Shown: positions 46,701 through 61,389 of the stretch, in pieces
How positions within the stretch are numbered: the first letter of the stretch is position 1
Layout of the letters: every line of letters begins with the position of its first letter
From: Cyanophora paradoxa
Taxonomy: Eukaryota; Glaucocystophyceae; Cyanophorales; Cyanophoraceae
DNA: 64,000 nucleotides
Assembly (NCBI GenBank): GCA_004431415.1
Contig: QPMI01000332.1
Location: 1 to 64,000, forward strand
Reading direction: 5' to 3'
The notes under the pieces: model-generated
What the model saw: the letters and a program-made list of their open reading frames with translations, nothing else
Database searches by the model: none
Told to the model about the DNA's origin: nothing
Translations under genes and position numbers: made by a program

Positions 46701-47290
46701 CTACGCAGAGCCGCCAATGGCGACGTTCATGGCCGAATAGACCTCGGCGCCGATCTGCGCTTTGGCCTTGTCGGCATCGGAGGTCGCCGACGCGAGAGCC
46801 GCATTGTACTCGGCCATCCCCCGCTTCACCGCCTCCGGGTCGATATCCTCCACCTTCACTGCCTCCACAGCGCACACATCGGTGCGGTCAGGGTGAATGA
46901 GCGCAAAGCCGCTGCTGACGAAGTAGTTCTGCACGCTGCTGCCGTCGTGGATCGCCACGACACCCGGCTTCAGCTGGGCTACAGTTGGCACGTGGTTGGG
47001 GAGCACGCCGAACATGCCATCCTGCCCCGGAAGCGTGACCATGTCCACGGGCTTGTTCTGTGCGATGATGAGGTGCGGGCAGACGAAGTTCAGGTTGAGC
47101 TTCGTGCTGCCTGCGCGATGAAAGAAGTGAGCGGGGCCGCAAAGCCCGCCGAGGGGCCGCGAGGTCGCTGCGCGACGATTTGGCCCCGGGACCCGGACTC
47201 GCCTGCGGGCGCGGCCGCCTCCGCCGCACGAACGACGGCAGACGAGTGGATGCGGCGCACGGCCGGGTTGGACACGAGCCGGCGAAGCAT
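46701..47290 (-). CDS. ATP16: Mitochondrial F1 ATP synthase subunit delta (bacterial epsilon homologue)
   Basis: Part of the central stalk of F1Fo ATP synthase. Two exons, 47290-47203 and 47110-46701, giving 165 residues. The presequence MLRRLVSNPAVRRIHSSAVV is typically mitochondrial. The beta-sandwich domain includes LNFVCPHLIIAQNKPVDMVT and LPGQDGMFGVLPNHVPTVAQ with LKPGVV, followed by a C-terminal helical hairpin (MAEYNAALASATSDADKAKA). The only intron has a GC-AG border with a perfect context (GCAG then gcgagt); splicing restores AAPAGSTKLNL. Stop at 46701. It complements the beta-subunit gene at 7.4-9.8 kb. Confidence 0.95.
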
Positions 47291-47459
47291 TGCGAACGAC
47301 TACCCCTCTAAAAAGAACGCGGCTCTACCCCCACTACAATTTGTATCAAACGTACCCGAGCCGCTCCGCGTCGCGGGGGCGCTCCCGGAGGATCCGGCGG
47401 CGATCCAGAGCACGCAACAAAGCACCGATTCCAACGGGGGCTCCACGCGCTCCAACGAG

Positions 47460-48180
47460 ATGAAGTCCCGCGCGTCCGCGGACTCTGACGAGTACGACAG
47501 CGGTGCGATGAAGCGCGTCGCGCGCTCATCTTGTGCGCTGACTCGCCGCAGAGTCGGAGAACTGGGGAGGCGGAGCGAACCGAACTGCCTTGCGGAAGCG
47601 GAAGCGCTCATGCGAACATCCCAAGCGCGCTGCCTCCCGTTTAAGCAAGCTCGCCAAAAAAGCGGAGGAGGAGAAGAAGAAGCGGTAAGCAGCGTCTGAC
47701 TAGATCCGTGCTGTAGACTGAAAGCAACCCGCAGCCACGCTGCCCGGCTGTGGAATCGGGCAGCTCGCTATTACTTGGAGGCGCGCGATTACACGCTCGC
47801 AGCCTCGACCTGGTGCGGCGATGACGCGTCTGCTCAGTGTCGCAGTCCGAACCCGAACGCGCGCAGGATATTGGGCTGCGATGCGCTTGTTGCAGAGAGC
47901 GAGGTACGCAGAAGGGGCTACACCAAGGCTTGGGGCTGGTTTCGGCTCGCGTTCGACGCTCTCGAACAAGCGTACGCGTCGGAAAAATCCGTCTTCCAGG
48001 AGAAGCTGCATGCCATGGCTTCCGCGACGGCCTTTCTCTTCGTGCGCGACGTGCGCTGCTCGCTTGGGCGTTCTGACAGCTTGCCTCTCAGAGCTGGAGC
48101 ACGGACGTTCGGTGCGCTCTCGCGAGATCCGTCACTTGGTCACCGAGCCAGAGCGCGCGCAGGCACTGGAAGGACTCTGA
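47460..48180 (+). CDS. Hypothetical helical protein
   Basis: No family recognised. Exons, approximately: MKSRASADSDEYDSG from ATG 47460; SENWGGGANRTALRKRKR to AKKAEEEKKKR (47.55-47.68 kb), a basic coiled-coil-like stretch; LWNRAARYYLEARDYTLAAS (about 47.75 kb); WILGCDALVAESEVRRRGY to KAWGWFRLAFDALEQAYASE (about 47.88-47.98 kb); and ELEHGRSVRSREIRHLV ending QALEGL with a stop at 48178-48180. Introns show gt...ctgac...ag. The first splice may use a GC donor. The stop overlaps the next gene's start region by one base (TGAGATG), which is probably fortuitous. Confidence 0.45.
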
Positions 48181-48181
48181 G

Positions 48182-51100
48182 ATGTCGACCAACTTGTTCC
48201 AAGGCAAGTCGAGGGAGACGGTGCTTCAGCTGCTCGACGCGCAGCTGGAGAAATTGATCACGAAGCGCGAGAAGCTCGTGCGCTCGTCCGCCTCAGAGGA
48301 GTTTGCCGCGCTGGATCGCGCGCACTCAGGTCAAACATCACCCGATTCGAGGCTCCACGAACGGGGAGGAGGAAGATGCGAAGCAGCGGAAGAAGTTCGC
48401 AGAGCTCAACCTCAAGGTGGACAGGGCCGCGCTGCTCCACAACCGCGCCTGTGCGCCGAGCCGCGTCTCGCCTGCGCGGCGTCGCCTCGACGGCCGTCGG
48501 CAGGCAAGGCGGAGAGGGCGCTCCCGCGCGAAGATGACGGGGCGCTGGCGCTCGCGGAGCAGGCGGTGGAACTCGCGAGCCAGGCGGCGGAGGAAGCGGA
48601 GCGGGCGAAGCTCCACGACGTGCACTCCCGGGCCCTCTTCCAGCTGGGCAACTCCCTCCTCCTCGCCCGCCGCTACGAAGAGGCAGCGCATGCCTTCAAG
48701 TGGGCGCTCCCGGCGAGCGGCCCGCTGCCTTGCTGACGCGCGGCCAGGCGCGACAAGGAGATCAGCCATCTCACCACGGACAGAGACAACAACAAACAGG
48801 TCGCAGATGAAAAGAAGAAGATTGCAGAAAGCGCGCACGATCTGCGCCAGGGCTGGAAGAGTGCAAAGAAGCTTTGGGGGCGAGGCGAGCGGAGCGCTGA
48901 AGACGTTTTCGAGGCCGGCCTCCAGTTTGGGTGCGCCCGCTCTCTGCCCCCCGAGGCGCCTGACCTGATCCGAGCGTCCGCAGTCTGTTCCTGATTGAAG
49001 ATCTCGAAGACCACGCGTGCGTCCGAACCGCCCGGTGCGGGCGCCGTGTGCTAAGGGCCCGCGCAGGGAGGCGCGATCCGTGCTGAATGAGTGCGTCAAG
49101 ATCGCCGAAGAGTCCAGCGAGCTGAACGACAGGTTTGCTTCGCTCTGCTTCGCTGACGGCCGTGCCGGCGCGGGGCCGAGGGGCGGGGCAGCCCGGAGCA
49201 CGCGCAGGCGGTGGGCGCGCTGGCCCTGTCGATGTACCGCGACGGCCTCTGCTCGGGCAAGGAGGCGTGGGATGCGGCGAACTTCGCAGGGCTCGCCCGC
49301 GCGATTGCCGAGCGCAACGACGACTGGGTCCGCACCCCTGCGCGCCCCGCCCCCTCCTCGCCGCTCACGCCCCGCAGAGCAAGTTCGGTGCGGGCGGCGC
49401 CGCTTCGGGGGGGCGGGCGGGGCGAGAGCGGGGCGGGCTAACGGGGCGGCGGCAGGAATTGCGACGCACACGTACGCTGACTGCCTGGAGACGGCGATGC
49501 AGAAGGGAGGCCTCCCAAAGAGCCGCAAATTCGACTACAGAGAGTGCGCGGGGACCCCGCGGGGGCCCCAGCGCGCCCCGCCGACGCCGGCGGCGCAGGT
49601 ACATCCAGCTGATGGAAGAGGCGGCTCACAAGGCGCACAAGAAGGGCGCGAGGCTGCTCAGAGATGGCGACCGCCAGGGCGCCATCGAAATGTTCGCCGG
49701 CGAGGTGCACTCCCCGCGCCCGCCCCCACGACCCTCCCCCACCATCCACCCCCGCAGATCCGCACCCGCAACAACGTTCTGTGCGCGACCCTGATCCTGG
49801 CCTGCGTCGGGCAGCTCACGCTGCGGCAGGTACGGGATGGAGAAGCGGCACGCGAGCAAGGCGGAGCAGGAGGCGGTCAAGAAGCAGATCAGGGTGCGCG
49901 CGCAGGGACGGGCGGCCGGCCGTGCGCCTCACCGGCGTGCCGGCAGGACCTCGCTGACCAGTACGACGAACTCGACGACGGGGGCGTCGACGGTGCGCGC
50001 CGCCTGCCGGGGGCGGCGGGGCGGGGCGCGACGCGAGGGCGGCGCAGCGGAGGAGGAGGAGGAGGCGGAGGAGGAGATCACGGAGGACGAGCAGGAGAGG
50101 CGCCTGGCGGACCTCGGCGCCCCCCCGCGCGAGCCCGAAGCCCCGCAGGGCCTCTTCCACGCCGCCGTCGCCGCCGCCGGCCGCCTCGCCCAGGCCTCCA
50201 GCAGCAGCTCCCTGGGGCGCCCCCAGGGCCCTCCCCCTGCGCAGCCGCCGCCGAGCGCCCCCGGCCCCCGCGGGCGGTGCGCCTCCGCGCGAGCCGTCGC
50301 GGAGCACGGGAGCTGGCGGGGCGGCTGACGGGCGCGCAGCGGGCGGCTGCAGCGGACGGCGCGGGGCGACGACGACGAGGACGGCGCGGAGAGCGACGAG
50401 GACGAGGCCCTCCTCACGGCGGCCGTCTTTCCTGCCCGCGCCCCGCCCCAGCGCGCCGGCACCCAGGCGCGCATCTCCCGGCCCTCGCCGCGCCCCGCGC
50501 CCGCGCCTCACAGAGCTTGCAGCGGTGGGACGCGGCGTCCGGGGCGGCGACCTCTAGCCCCAGCGGCGGAGTGCGGCCCGGGCCACCGGGGCGCCGCGTC
50601 TGCCTGCTCGCTGCGCCCCCGACGCGCATTGCGCAGGCGGGCGGCGCCTCCAGCTCGTCTTCGCCGACGGGGACTGGGACTGGAAGCGCGTCCCTGGGGG
50701 CCCGGAGCAGCGCGGCCGCCCCTAGCCCGGCCCCGACGCAGCCGACGCACGCGCGCGCCGACCAGCGCCGCCCTGAGTCGGTCGTTCCCGCGCGGCCCTC
50801 GACCAACACCGCCGTCCACGCCGTGCACCCGGCCGGTTCGCAGTGTTTCGCTTCCCCCGCCGCGAGAGGGCCCAGACTCGCAGCAGGCGGCGGCGCAAGC
50901 GCGTTGCGAGCCGGCACCGTCGGCATATCCGGAGGGCTCGCCACCGCGTCCGCCCCGGCACGCCAGCCGACGGTTCCCCCTGTGGTGTCCCCGGCCCCTT
51001 CCCCGCCCACATCCGCTGCGGCTGACAGGATTTCCGTTCCCTTCCCGCCCCCGAAGTCGGCTACCCACTGGCACCAACACGCCGCACCGCCGCCGCCGCC

Positions 51101-52166
51101 GCCCACAGCGCGGCCCGCCCCGCTGGCCCCCGCGGCGACCCGGGGCCCCACTGCGGGCCCGACGGGTCTGGAGAAAGCGATGGCGCGCTTCTCTAACAGC
51201 ACGTCGGCTCCGGCGCCCAGCGCCAGCGGCTCTCGCCCCTCCAACACGCCCCGCATTGAAACTTTCTTCCGCGCTCCGCCCCGGGCCCCCGCTTCGGTTC
51301 CGCCCCCGCCCCCGGCCCCGGCTCCGGCCCCGGCCCCGGCAAGGGCTCCATGCCCGCCCGGAGCGGCGGCATCGAGCTCGTCAAGCGCCGCGGGGGCCGG
51401 CGGGGCGGTGGCGCCAGCCGGCGAAGACGGCGTGGACGAGGAGGACAAGTGCAAGGCAGCCTCGCCCTTCTCGCCCCGCCGCGCCCGCCCGCGCCGCTAA
51501 CGCCGCGCCGCGGTTCCTCTGGGCCAGATCTGCTTCGAACTCCTCGTCGACCCGCACATGTGCCCGGGCTGCAGCCAGAACATCTGCTCCGGGTACGATC
51601 CCCGCCGCCCGTCCGCCAGCCCTGGGCCTGAATTGGGGACCCCGGGGCAGCTGCTGGGCGAGCGTCAAGCAGAAAGCGAACCCGACGTGCCCGTTCTGCC
51701 GCAAGCAGGGCCAGGGGGCGCTGGTTTCTAACAGGGACCTCGCCCGCCTGTGCCGTCCCATCTCTCGCCCCACGCCTGCGCCGCCTCCCCTCACGCCCCC
51801 GACAGCATTGAAAAGGCATACCCCGCGGCGTACAAGGCCCGCGTCGAGAAGCTGCAGGCGCGGGGGTCGCAGGGGTCGCTCCCGGCGATGCCCGATTTCA
51901 TGTGCCGCAAGCACGCCGGAGGGCCACAGTGCATCCTCAGATACATCACCGCGAACCCTTCGGCCTCCATGCATCCGAATCACACGTACGTCCAATGCCG
52001 CCCCTGCAAGAGCGCCGGTGTCAAATTCCACGAGAACTTCCTCTGGTGCCTTCCCGGCCCCTGGCGCCGCGCCGCGAGCGGCAGCTGACGGGACTCGCCC
52101 GCCAGCATCACCTGCCTCCAGCACGGCAAGGGCGAAGTCCCCAAGAACTACCTCCTCATCACCTAG
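48182..52166 (+). CDS. TPR-like protein with C-terminal RING-like cysteine cluster (one or two genes)
   Basis: ATG 48182 opens MSTNLFQGKSRETVLQLLDA, a helical exon. Further exons give EQAVELASQAAEEAERAKLH and FQLGNSLLLARRYEEAAHAF (TPR-like, 48.55-48.71 kb), DKEISHLTTDRDNNKQVADE, then, across an intron, GLQF joined to GLFLIEDLEDHAC and SVLNECVKIAEESSELNDRF. Short helical exons continue to about 49.9 kb (YIQLMEEAAHKAHKKGARLL, IRTRNNVLCATLILACVGQL). A long Pro/Ser/Ala-rich linker (50.1-51.4 kb) precedes DKCK joined to ICFELLVDPHMCPGCSQNIC and CPFCRK, a RING-like cluster. The C-terminal segment, MCRKHAGGPQCILRYI...YVQCRPCKSAG, has more Cys. Stop at 52164-52166. Continuity between the TPR and RING halves is not proven. 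An E3-ligase-like role is plausible for the RING part. Confidence 0.5.
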
Positions 52167-52296
52167 CGCCCCAGACCCCCCACTCTGCTCTCTCCGCTTT
52201 CTTTGCGAACCAGAACCAGCTCTCTGCCATTTCCCCATTGCGAGGCGCCTCGAGGGCGCACGGTTGGGCGAAGGTCTGCGGCAGGGGGCGCTGCGG

Positions 52297-54823
52297 TCAC
52301 TTCTTCTGGCGGGAGAGGAGGCGGACGGGGCGGAGGTGGCGGGGGCTGAGGAGGCCCGCCGCCCCGCGGTCCGCGAAGAGGGAGGGGTCCGAGGCCGGCG
52401 CGAGGCCCGTCACGCCCCGCAGGTCCTGCACCGCCCCCCGCGCCAGCCCGCCCCCCTGCCCCTCGCTCTGCGCCCGCCGGTGCCCGGGGCCGCGCTGTGC
52501 CCCCCCGGGGGGCGGGGCGGCCTCGGGGGGCCCCCCGCGGTCGCGCCCTGCGCGGCCTCCTCGAGGTGGTAGGAGGAGGCCTGCCGCAGGAGCCGCTCGC
52601 CGCCGAACTCGACGGCGCGGCCCTCGCTCGCCGCCCGCGTCGCCTCCCGCGGCAGGAACGGCGCCTCGCCGGCGGCCCCGATGCGCAGCGCCGCCGCCCG
52701 CAGCACGCGCTCCTCCGCCCCGATCTTGTCCCCCAGCGCCAGCTGCGCCGGCCGTGAGGCCGGCCCGGGCGGGCGGGGGCCGCGGGCGGGCGGGGCGGAC
52801 GCGGTAGAGCTGCTCGAGGTTCGACTCGGGGCGCCGCGGCCCATGAGGAAGCGGGACGGGTCGAGCACCGCCCCGCCCGGCCCGGACGCCGCCTGCGGCG
52901 CCCGCGGCGGCAGCGGCGCCCACTCCGGCCGCGCCTCCTCCCGCGGGGTGGCGACGGGAGCGGGGGCTCGGGGCCGGGGCCGGGACGGCGGCGAGGGGGC
53001 TCGGGGTAGGCTGCGGGGCGAGGGGCCCCGGCGGGTCCCGGCAGGTCGAGGGCGAGCAGCGCCCGCCGCGGCCGCTGCCGCGCCGACATCGACCCGCCCC
53101 CGGCCCCGCCCTGCTCCGCCTCCTGCACCAGCGGCGCCGCCGGCGGCGGGCGCGGCAGCGGCGGCATCTCGGGCCCGCGCTGCGCCCGGCGCGGCGCCCC
53201 TGCTGCTGCGCGCGTCAGCCGGCGGGCGGGGCGGGCGGGACGGGGTGGGTTGGCGGGCCTGGACGGTGCGGGGGAGGGCGCAGGGCTGCCCGAGGAGAGG
53301 GTCGAGGGGTGGAGGAAGGGGCGATGGCGGCGAGGTCGCGCCGCAGCGAGTGCCCGCGCGCCTCCCGCACCGCCGCCCGCGCCGCCCGCAGCCGCTCCAG
53401 CGCCTCCCGCGCCTCTTCGGCTCGCGCGATGTGCCGCAGGAAGTCGGCGGCGGAGAACTGCCGGCGGGGCGCCCCTCAGCGGCGGCTCGACGGGGGCGGG
53501 GGGACGGGGCACGTGGAGCGTCGTGAGGGCCGTCGTGGCGACGTAGCGCTCCCCGTAGGGCGCCTCCGCCGCCGCCTCCAGCCCTGCCCCGCCCTGTCGG
53601 CCGCGCCGGGGGCGGAGCGGGGTGCGGGGGCGCGCGCCGCCGATGCAGGCGCCGGGGCCGACGCTCGTGATGGGGACCTCCTTGAGGCGCAGGCTGGCCT
53701 CCCCGGCCCCCTCCTTGAAGCTCACCACCTCGTGCACCTGCCGCCCCGCTCGCCCCGCCCCGCCCCGCCCGGCGGGGGGGGGCGCCCCGCGCGCCTCGCA
53801 CTCGCCGGAGACGACGAAGTGCACGCGCTCCGCCGCCTCGCCCGGCCGCGCGATCACTGCTCCTGCCTCAGCGCCGGCGGGGGCGGGGAGGGGGCGGGGG
53901 GCGGGCCGGCGTGGCGGGCGAAGGCCTGGGAGCGGGCGAGCTTGGCGAGGGTGGCCAGGAGGCCGTCGTCGTGGCCGCGGAGCAGCGGCAGGGCGCGCAG
54001 GAAGTCCTCCCGCCCCGCCTCGATCCGCGCCAGCGGCCTTCCAGCAGCTCCGAGTAGACCCTGCCGCCCCGCGCCCCTCGCCCCGCGCCCCGCGCCCCGC
54101 GCCCCGCGCCCGCGCCCCGCGCCCCGGGGCGGGGGGCACCCGCGGGGGATCTTGATGAGGAGGGAGGGCCGGTCGCAGCGGGCGGTGGTGTTGCGGGCGC
54201 GGGCGAAGCTGAGGGCGAGCTGCCCGAAGCTCTCCCCCGGCAGCAGCGTCGCGATGAGGTTCCCCGGGTTCTCCCGCAGCAGCTGGCCCCGCCCCCGCCC
54301 CTCGGCCGCCGCACGCGGGCCCGGGGCGGGGCGGGGCGGGGCCACCTTGGCTGCGGCGTCGCGGGGGACCTCGGCGAGGTCCGCCTCTCTTCGATGGATG
54401 TGCACGAGCCCGAGCACCAGCACGTACAGGTGCGACGCCGACGCCCCCTGCAGAAACACTGCCACCCGCCGCGTCGGCGCCCCGCCCCTCCCTCGGCGCC
54501 GGCGCCGGCGCCGACTCTGCGGTCTCACCGAAATCGCCCGTCCCGAGGCGGAGCTTGATGGAGCGCGCGAGGAGGGTCGAGACGGCCGCCTCGTCGAGGT
54601 CCAGCCCCTTGCGGGAGAGCCAGAACTCGAGCGAGCTCCGCCAGATCGGGTCGTCATTTCCAAGTGCGTCCACGCTGCCGCAGTGCGGAAGCCGCGCTCA
54701 GCGAGATGCAGCGCGGCGGCGGCGCGGCGGCGGCATGTGATGCCGGCCCACGCCGGGCGTCGCCGGTTGCAGAGCGCGGAGAACTCACTCGATTGTCGCA
54801 TGTAACCTCGAGCTCCCGTTCAT
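52297..54823 (-). CDS. Cyclic-nucleotide-binding-domain protein
   Basis: Exon 1 (54823-54789, MNGSSRLHATI) splices in phase to VDALGNDDPIWRSSLEFWLS. The first cyclic-nucleotide-binding domain has VAVFLQGASASHLYVLVLGL (54.45 kb) and the cassette LLPGESFGQLALSFARARNT (54.2 kb), the equivalent of the G-E-L...R-x-A/T phosphate-binding cassette with Gln for Leu context changes. A second, weaker domain follows: LPLLRGHDDGLLATLAKLA, VIARPGEAAERVHFVVSGEC (53.83 kb) and EAPYGERYVATTALTTLHV. The C-terminal third is Pro/Arg-rich and probably disordered, ending LLSRQKK at 52297. There is no kinase or channel domain, so it may be a regulatory or flagellar cAMP/cGMP-responsive protein. Internal exon limits are approximate. 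Confidence 0.65.
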
Positions 54824-55310
54824 GGGCTAGGCAGTGCGGCGCCCGCGGCGTCCACAAGCGCCACAAATTCAAGGGCCCAGCCTGCCGCCCCCAAGGGCCA
54901 GGCTGCAGAGCCAGCGAGACACGCGCGCTACCGCCTCTCAAATCCTCAGCTCGAAGAAGTTGGAGCTGGGGCCGGCGCTCTGGAGCGATTACGATTACGA
55001 TTGGGGCGTCCTTGATCTAGATCTGAAAACGATTCCAACGTTAACTTGGTCTAGTACCTGCGTTTTAGTACGTGTCTGAGGCGAGTTTTCTGCGCGCAAC
55101 GCGCTCCGAGTCGGCGCGCAACGGCGAGATGTGCTTCGCCGAGTGAACCTCTACCCCTCTTCGCCGCCGATCGTAAAAGGTTCGCCAGACCACCGGCCGC
55201 GCTCGTGCAGGCACGCTCGTTGCGGCGAAGATGAATGTTTCGGAATAAGCCCTCCCGAGTCCCGACTGAGCACGCAAGCGGCCCGCCGATTGATCTCACA
55301 CGCCCTGCAG
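54824..55310. other. Short intergenic region, divergent promoters
   Basis: 487 bp between the start codons of the cyclic-nucleotide-binding protein (minus) and dihydrolipoyl dehydrogenase (plus). A ccctgcag immediately precedes the latter ATG and looks like a splice acceptor, so the 5' UTR of that gene may contain an intron. An AT-richer patch with attacgattacgat lies at about 54985. Confidence 0.5.
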
Positions 55311-57982
<2,672 letters not shown>

Positions 57983-60369
57983 TCATGCGTTCACTGTCGG
58001 GCGGTCAGGCGGGGCGGGGCAGCGGCGGGGCGGCGGGGGCGCACTGTAGGAGGAGACGTCGATCTGCTCGGGGAGCTCCGAGACGCGGACCTCGAAGCGG
58101 GCCTGGACCTGGTTGAGGATCTCGCTGTCCTCCTTCGAGGAGACGAACGTGATCGCCAGGCCCTTGGTGCCGAAGCGCCCCGCACGGCCCACCTGCCGGC
58201 GCCGGCGCCGTCGGCGGGGCGCGGCCGGGGCGTGGGCGGGCGGGCGGGCAGGGCGGACGCGGTGGAGGTAGGTGTCGGTGGAGTCGGGCATGTCGTAGTT
58301 GACGACAATGTTCACGCGCTGCCGCTGCGTTGGCGACGCCGAGACGGGAGAGGCGGGCGGGGTGGCGGACCTCGATGTCGATACCGCGCCCGAAGATGTC
58401 GGTCGCCACGAGGATGCGCTTGTCGAACTTCTTGAACGACTCGTACCGCTTGATGCTGCCCCGGCGCCAGTCAGCGGCGGCCCCGGCCCCGGCGCCGGCG
58501 GGCGAGAGGCTGACTCACCGCTCCTCCTGCTGGAGACCGGAGTGGATGCAGATCGAGGGGAAGTTGCACTCGACGAGGAGCTTGTTGAGCTCGTTCGCCC
58601 GCGAGACGCTCTTGACGAAGATGACGACCTGGGGCGGGGCTCGCCGGGGCCGGGCCGGCGAGGAAGCGGGGAGCGCTCGCCTGGTTGAACTCGAGGGCGT
58701 CAAGGAGGTCGTTGAGCTTGCGGTTCTTCTCGTTCTCCTGCAGCTGGATGTAGTACTGCTGGAGCCCGTGAAGCGTGAGCTTCGCCTCGTCGTCGACGTA
58801 CACCTCCATGGGCTGTCGGGAGAGGCGACACGGTTACGAATCGCCGCCGATCCACAAGCGAGAGGGGAAGCCGCCGCCACCGCCGCCGCAGTCGCCGCCC
58901 GCCGCTAGACTCCCCACAGGCACGCGCACGCAAAAGAAAGATGGAGAGAGAGAGGAGGGGGCGGGAAGGACACATGATACTCGGAACCACGCAGGAGGCG
59001 CACGTCGGCGGACGGCCAAAGCCGGAGCAACCGGCGGGCCGGTACTGCTGCTGCCGCCGACGCCGGGGACCGCCAAGGGTGCCGCCGGGGAGGTGGGAAG
59101 GAGCAAGAGGGTGATTGCGGAGGGGAGCGGATGGAGAGGGAAGCAGCGGGAAGGAGAGAGAAAGAGAGGAGAGGGGGCGGAGGACGGAGGCGGTGGTAGA
59201 CCGGACGGGGAGGCGGCTAGATTCCATCCATTTAAATAACAGCAGACGGGATCGTCGCTGAGAGGCCCAGACGTATATGCTTCGGCTTGCAGCCGAACCC
59301 CCGAGGCGGCGGCGGCGGCGGAGGCGAGATCAAAATGGGTCGTACATCTTGCATGAACTTCTTGCAGACGGGCCGGATTTCCTTGCTGAGCGTTGCCGAG
59401 AACATCATCACCTGCTTGTCGTGGGGGGTCATCTTGAAGATGTCCTGGACGTCCTTGCGCATGTCTGCGCAGAAAGCGTGAGACGCCAGGCCTTTCACGC
59501 TGTGGGAAATGAAAGAGCGAACCGAGAGACTCGAGCATCTTGTCACACTCGTCGAGGATGAAGTGCTTGACCTTGGCCAGCTTGAGGGACTTCTCGCGGC
59601 CGAGAGCCAGGATACGGCCGGGCGTGCCGACGATGATGTGCGGGCATGTGCTCTCGTTCTTGAGAATGTTCTGGTGCGCCGAGATGCTGACACCGCCATA
59701 GAAGACGGTCGTGCGGATGCCCTCCAGGTACTTGCTGAACCGCTCGTACTCGTGGCAGATCTGATACGCCAGCTCGCGAGTGTGGCAGAGCACCAGCACG
59801 CTGCACGGCGCCGGGTTCGTGTCGAGCTGCTGCAGGGTGGCGAGCACGAAGACTGCTGTCTTGCCCATGCCCGACTTCGCCTGGCAGATCACGTCCATCC
59901 CGAGAATCGCCTGAGGAATACATTCGTGCTGCACTGTTGGCCGGAAGTGGAGGAAAACCCGTCAGCGTCGCGCGGGCAGGAATGGCCCGACTCCCGCGGA
60001 AAGTGCGAACCTTCGGACGGGTGCTCGAAGCCGCAGTCCTGAATGGCCTTCAGAAGCTCGGGCTTGAGGAGGAAGTCGCGGAAACCGGAGCTGTGGATGG
60101 CGGCGTAGTGGCCCCTGGGGGAATCGCGATGTGTGAGCGAAAATGCGCATGTGAACGGCGGGCGAAAACGGCCGCGCGGACGCGGAGACTATCGTGCGAA
60201 ATGCTCCGCTATGCCTCTAGTATCGAAAACACTCGGCGGGGAGCCTCTGGACGCACTTCTTGACCTCCTTGCCATCGGCGGCCTTGTCGCCCGCGCCAGC
60301 CTGCTCCTCCTCCTCCTCGTAGTCGACCAGATCCTCCTCGAACTCGCCCTCGGGCTTCTGCTCTGCCAT
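57983..60369 (-). CDS. SUB2: DEAD-box RNA helicase UAP56/SUB2 (DDX39) type
   Basis: ATPase of spliceosome assembly and TREX-linked mRNA export, acting in the nucleus. The start at 60369 gives the typical acidic N terminus [20 protein letters not shown]. Motifs in order: Q-motif region [20 protein letters not shown], motif I KSGMGKT (59.87 kb), [10 protein letters not shown] (Ia), TPGRILAL (Ib), the family-specific DECD (LDECDKMLE, 59.55 kb), SAT ([10 protein letters not shown], 59.4 kb), [18 protein letters not shown] (58.6 kb), [12 protein letters not shown] (58.4 kb), [10 protein letters not shown] and [14 protein letters not shown] 3' intron adds MNA before TGA at 57983. The intron between the SAT exon and [16 protein letters not shown] (about 59.34 to 58.81 kb) is unusually long, over 500 bp, and AG-rich. 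The DECD variant with this ending is diagnostic for the UAP56 group. Confidence 0.96.
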
Positions 60370-61389
60370 TGTTGCTGGGGACTTCTGCTCGCACACTGTA
60401 CCCTTCCCAAGCTTCGTCCCCCTTCTGGCGACGCGGGCGCCTCTGCGCCGCTCAATCTTCGGCCCCGATGCTCTCTCGCGCGCGGCTCTTGGCGACGCGG
60501 GCGCCCCTGCGCCGCTCAATCTTCGGCCCTGGAACGCAGGCGAGCCGCGGCCCGCTTTTCTGCCCGCTCCCGTTTGCCGAATTCACGCGCCTCAGCAGGT
60601 CGACGACATCCACCGCCCTCTCAAGTCCGAGATGCGGGGGAAAGGTGCGCTTTGGCGCGGCGTACGTGCTCGCGCGCTTTTCGCGGCGTACGTGCGGCGT
60701 GCGCTGGCGTGCTTACTGCAGCGCTTTGCGTTCGCAAGATCGCTGAATCCGCCTGAGAGCCTTTGATCATCTGAGACCTGTATTCGCCTGTTTTGCAGGC
60801 GAAGAGGGAAATGCGGAGCCCAATCCCACCGGCCCCGCTGAGCAGTCTATGGGCGACGGCGAGTCCGATATGACAAACTGGTGCGCCCCTTCAGCTGCAG
60901 CGTGACGACGAGGTTCGCGCATATGACAGATCGAAGGTTCGCGCGAGACCACGGAATCCATGTCCAGGAGGAGGTGCAGAAGCGCCAGGCTCAGGAGGCT
61001 GCCCGGAAGAGCGGTATCCTGGAGCCCTCCGGCGAGAGCTCAATTCCCCACACCGAGCGCCGGTCCCACGCCGTGCGCCGCCCTGCGCGGCTTCCGAAGT
61101 TCCCTAGAGTCTTCGCGCGTAAGAAGTTCCCTAGAGTCTTCGCGCGCGCGTAGCACTAAGTCGAGGACCGGCGCAGCTCCCGCACGACCCGACCAAGCGC
61201 GCGTGAGCCTCGGAGCGCTGCATGTAAATGAAGAGATATCGATATCGACGTCCAGCTGTTATGCTTTCCGAGTTCGGCTCGCGTAGTGTGTGAGGATAGC
61301 CGGGTTTGCTTGCAAATTGCTAGCTGTACAGAAGCGTGGAGATCTGAGAGGGGGTGGCGGGGGGCGTGCGGGGGAAGGCGGCGCGGGGC
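60370..61389. other. Intergenic region with direct repeats
   Basis: No convincing gene. A ggcgacgcgggcgcctctgc-type block of about 41 bp occurs twice (about 60427-60467 and 60490-60530), just upstream of the UAP56 start. Another 22-bp block, aagttccctagagtcttcgc, is repeated in tandem at about 61097 and 61122. A short plus-strand frame at 60.93-61.15 kb (HVQEEVQKRQAQEAARKSG) looks protein-like, but I could not connect it to other exons without a stop. Confidence 0.5.

Noticed and set aside
48170-48190. Translational coupling at the overlapping TGAGATG
   Set aside because: In a nuclear, spliced genome this overlap has no expected function; the exact gene ends are not certain either.
60930-61153. 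Small gene at HVQEEVQKRQAQEAARKSG
   Set aside because: It looks protein-like, but joining it to the upstream exon candidate by the visible donor creates a stop, and no start or family could be found.
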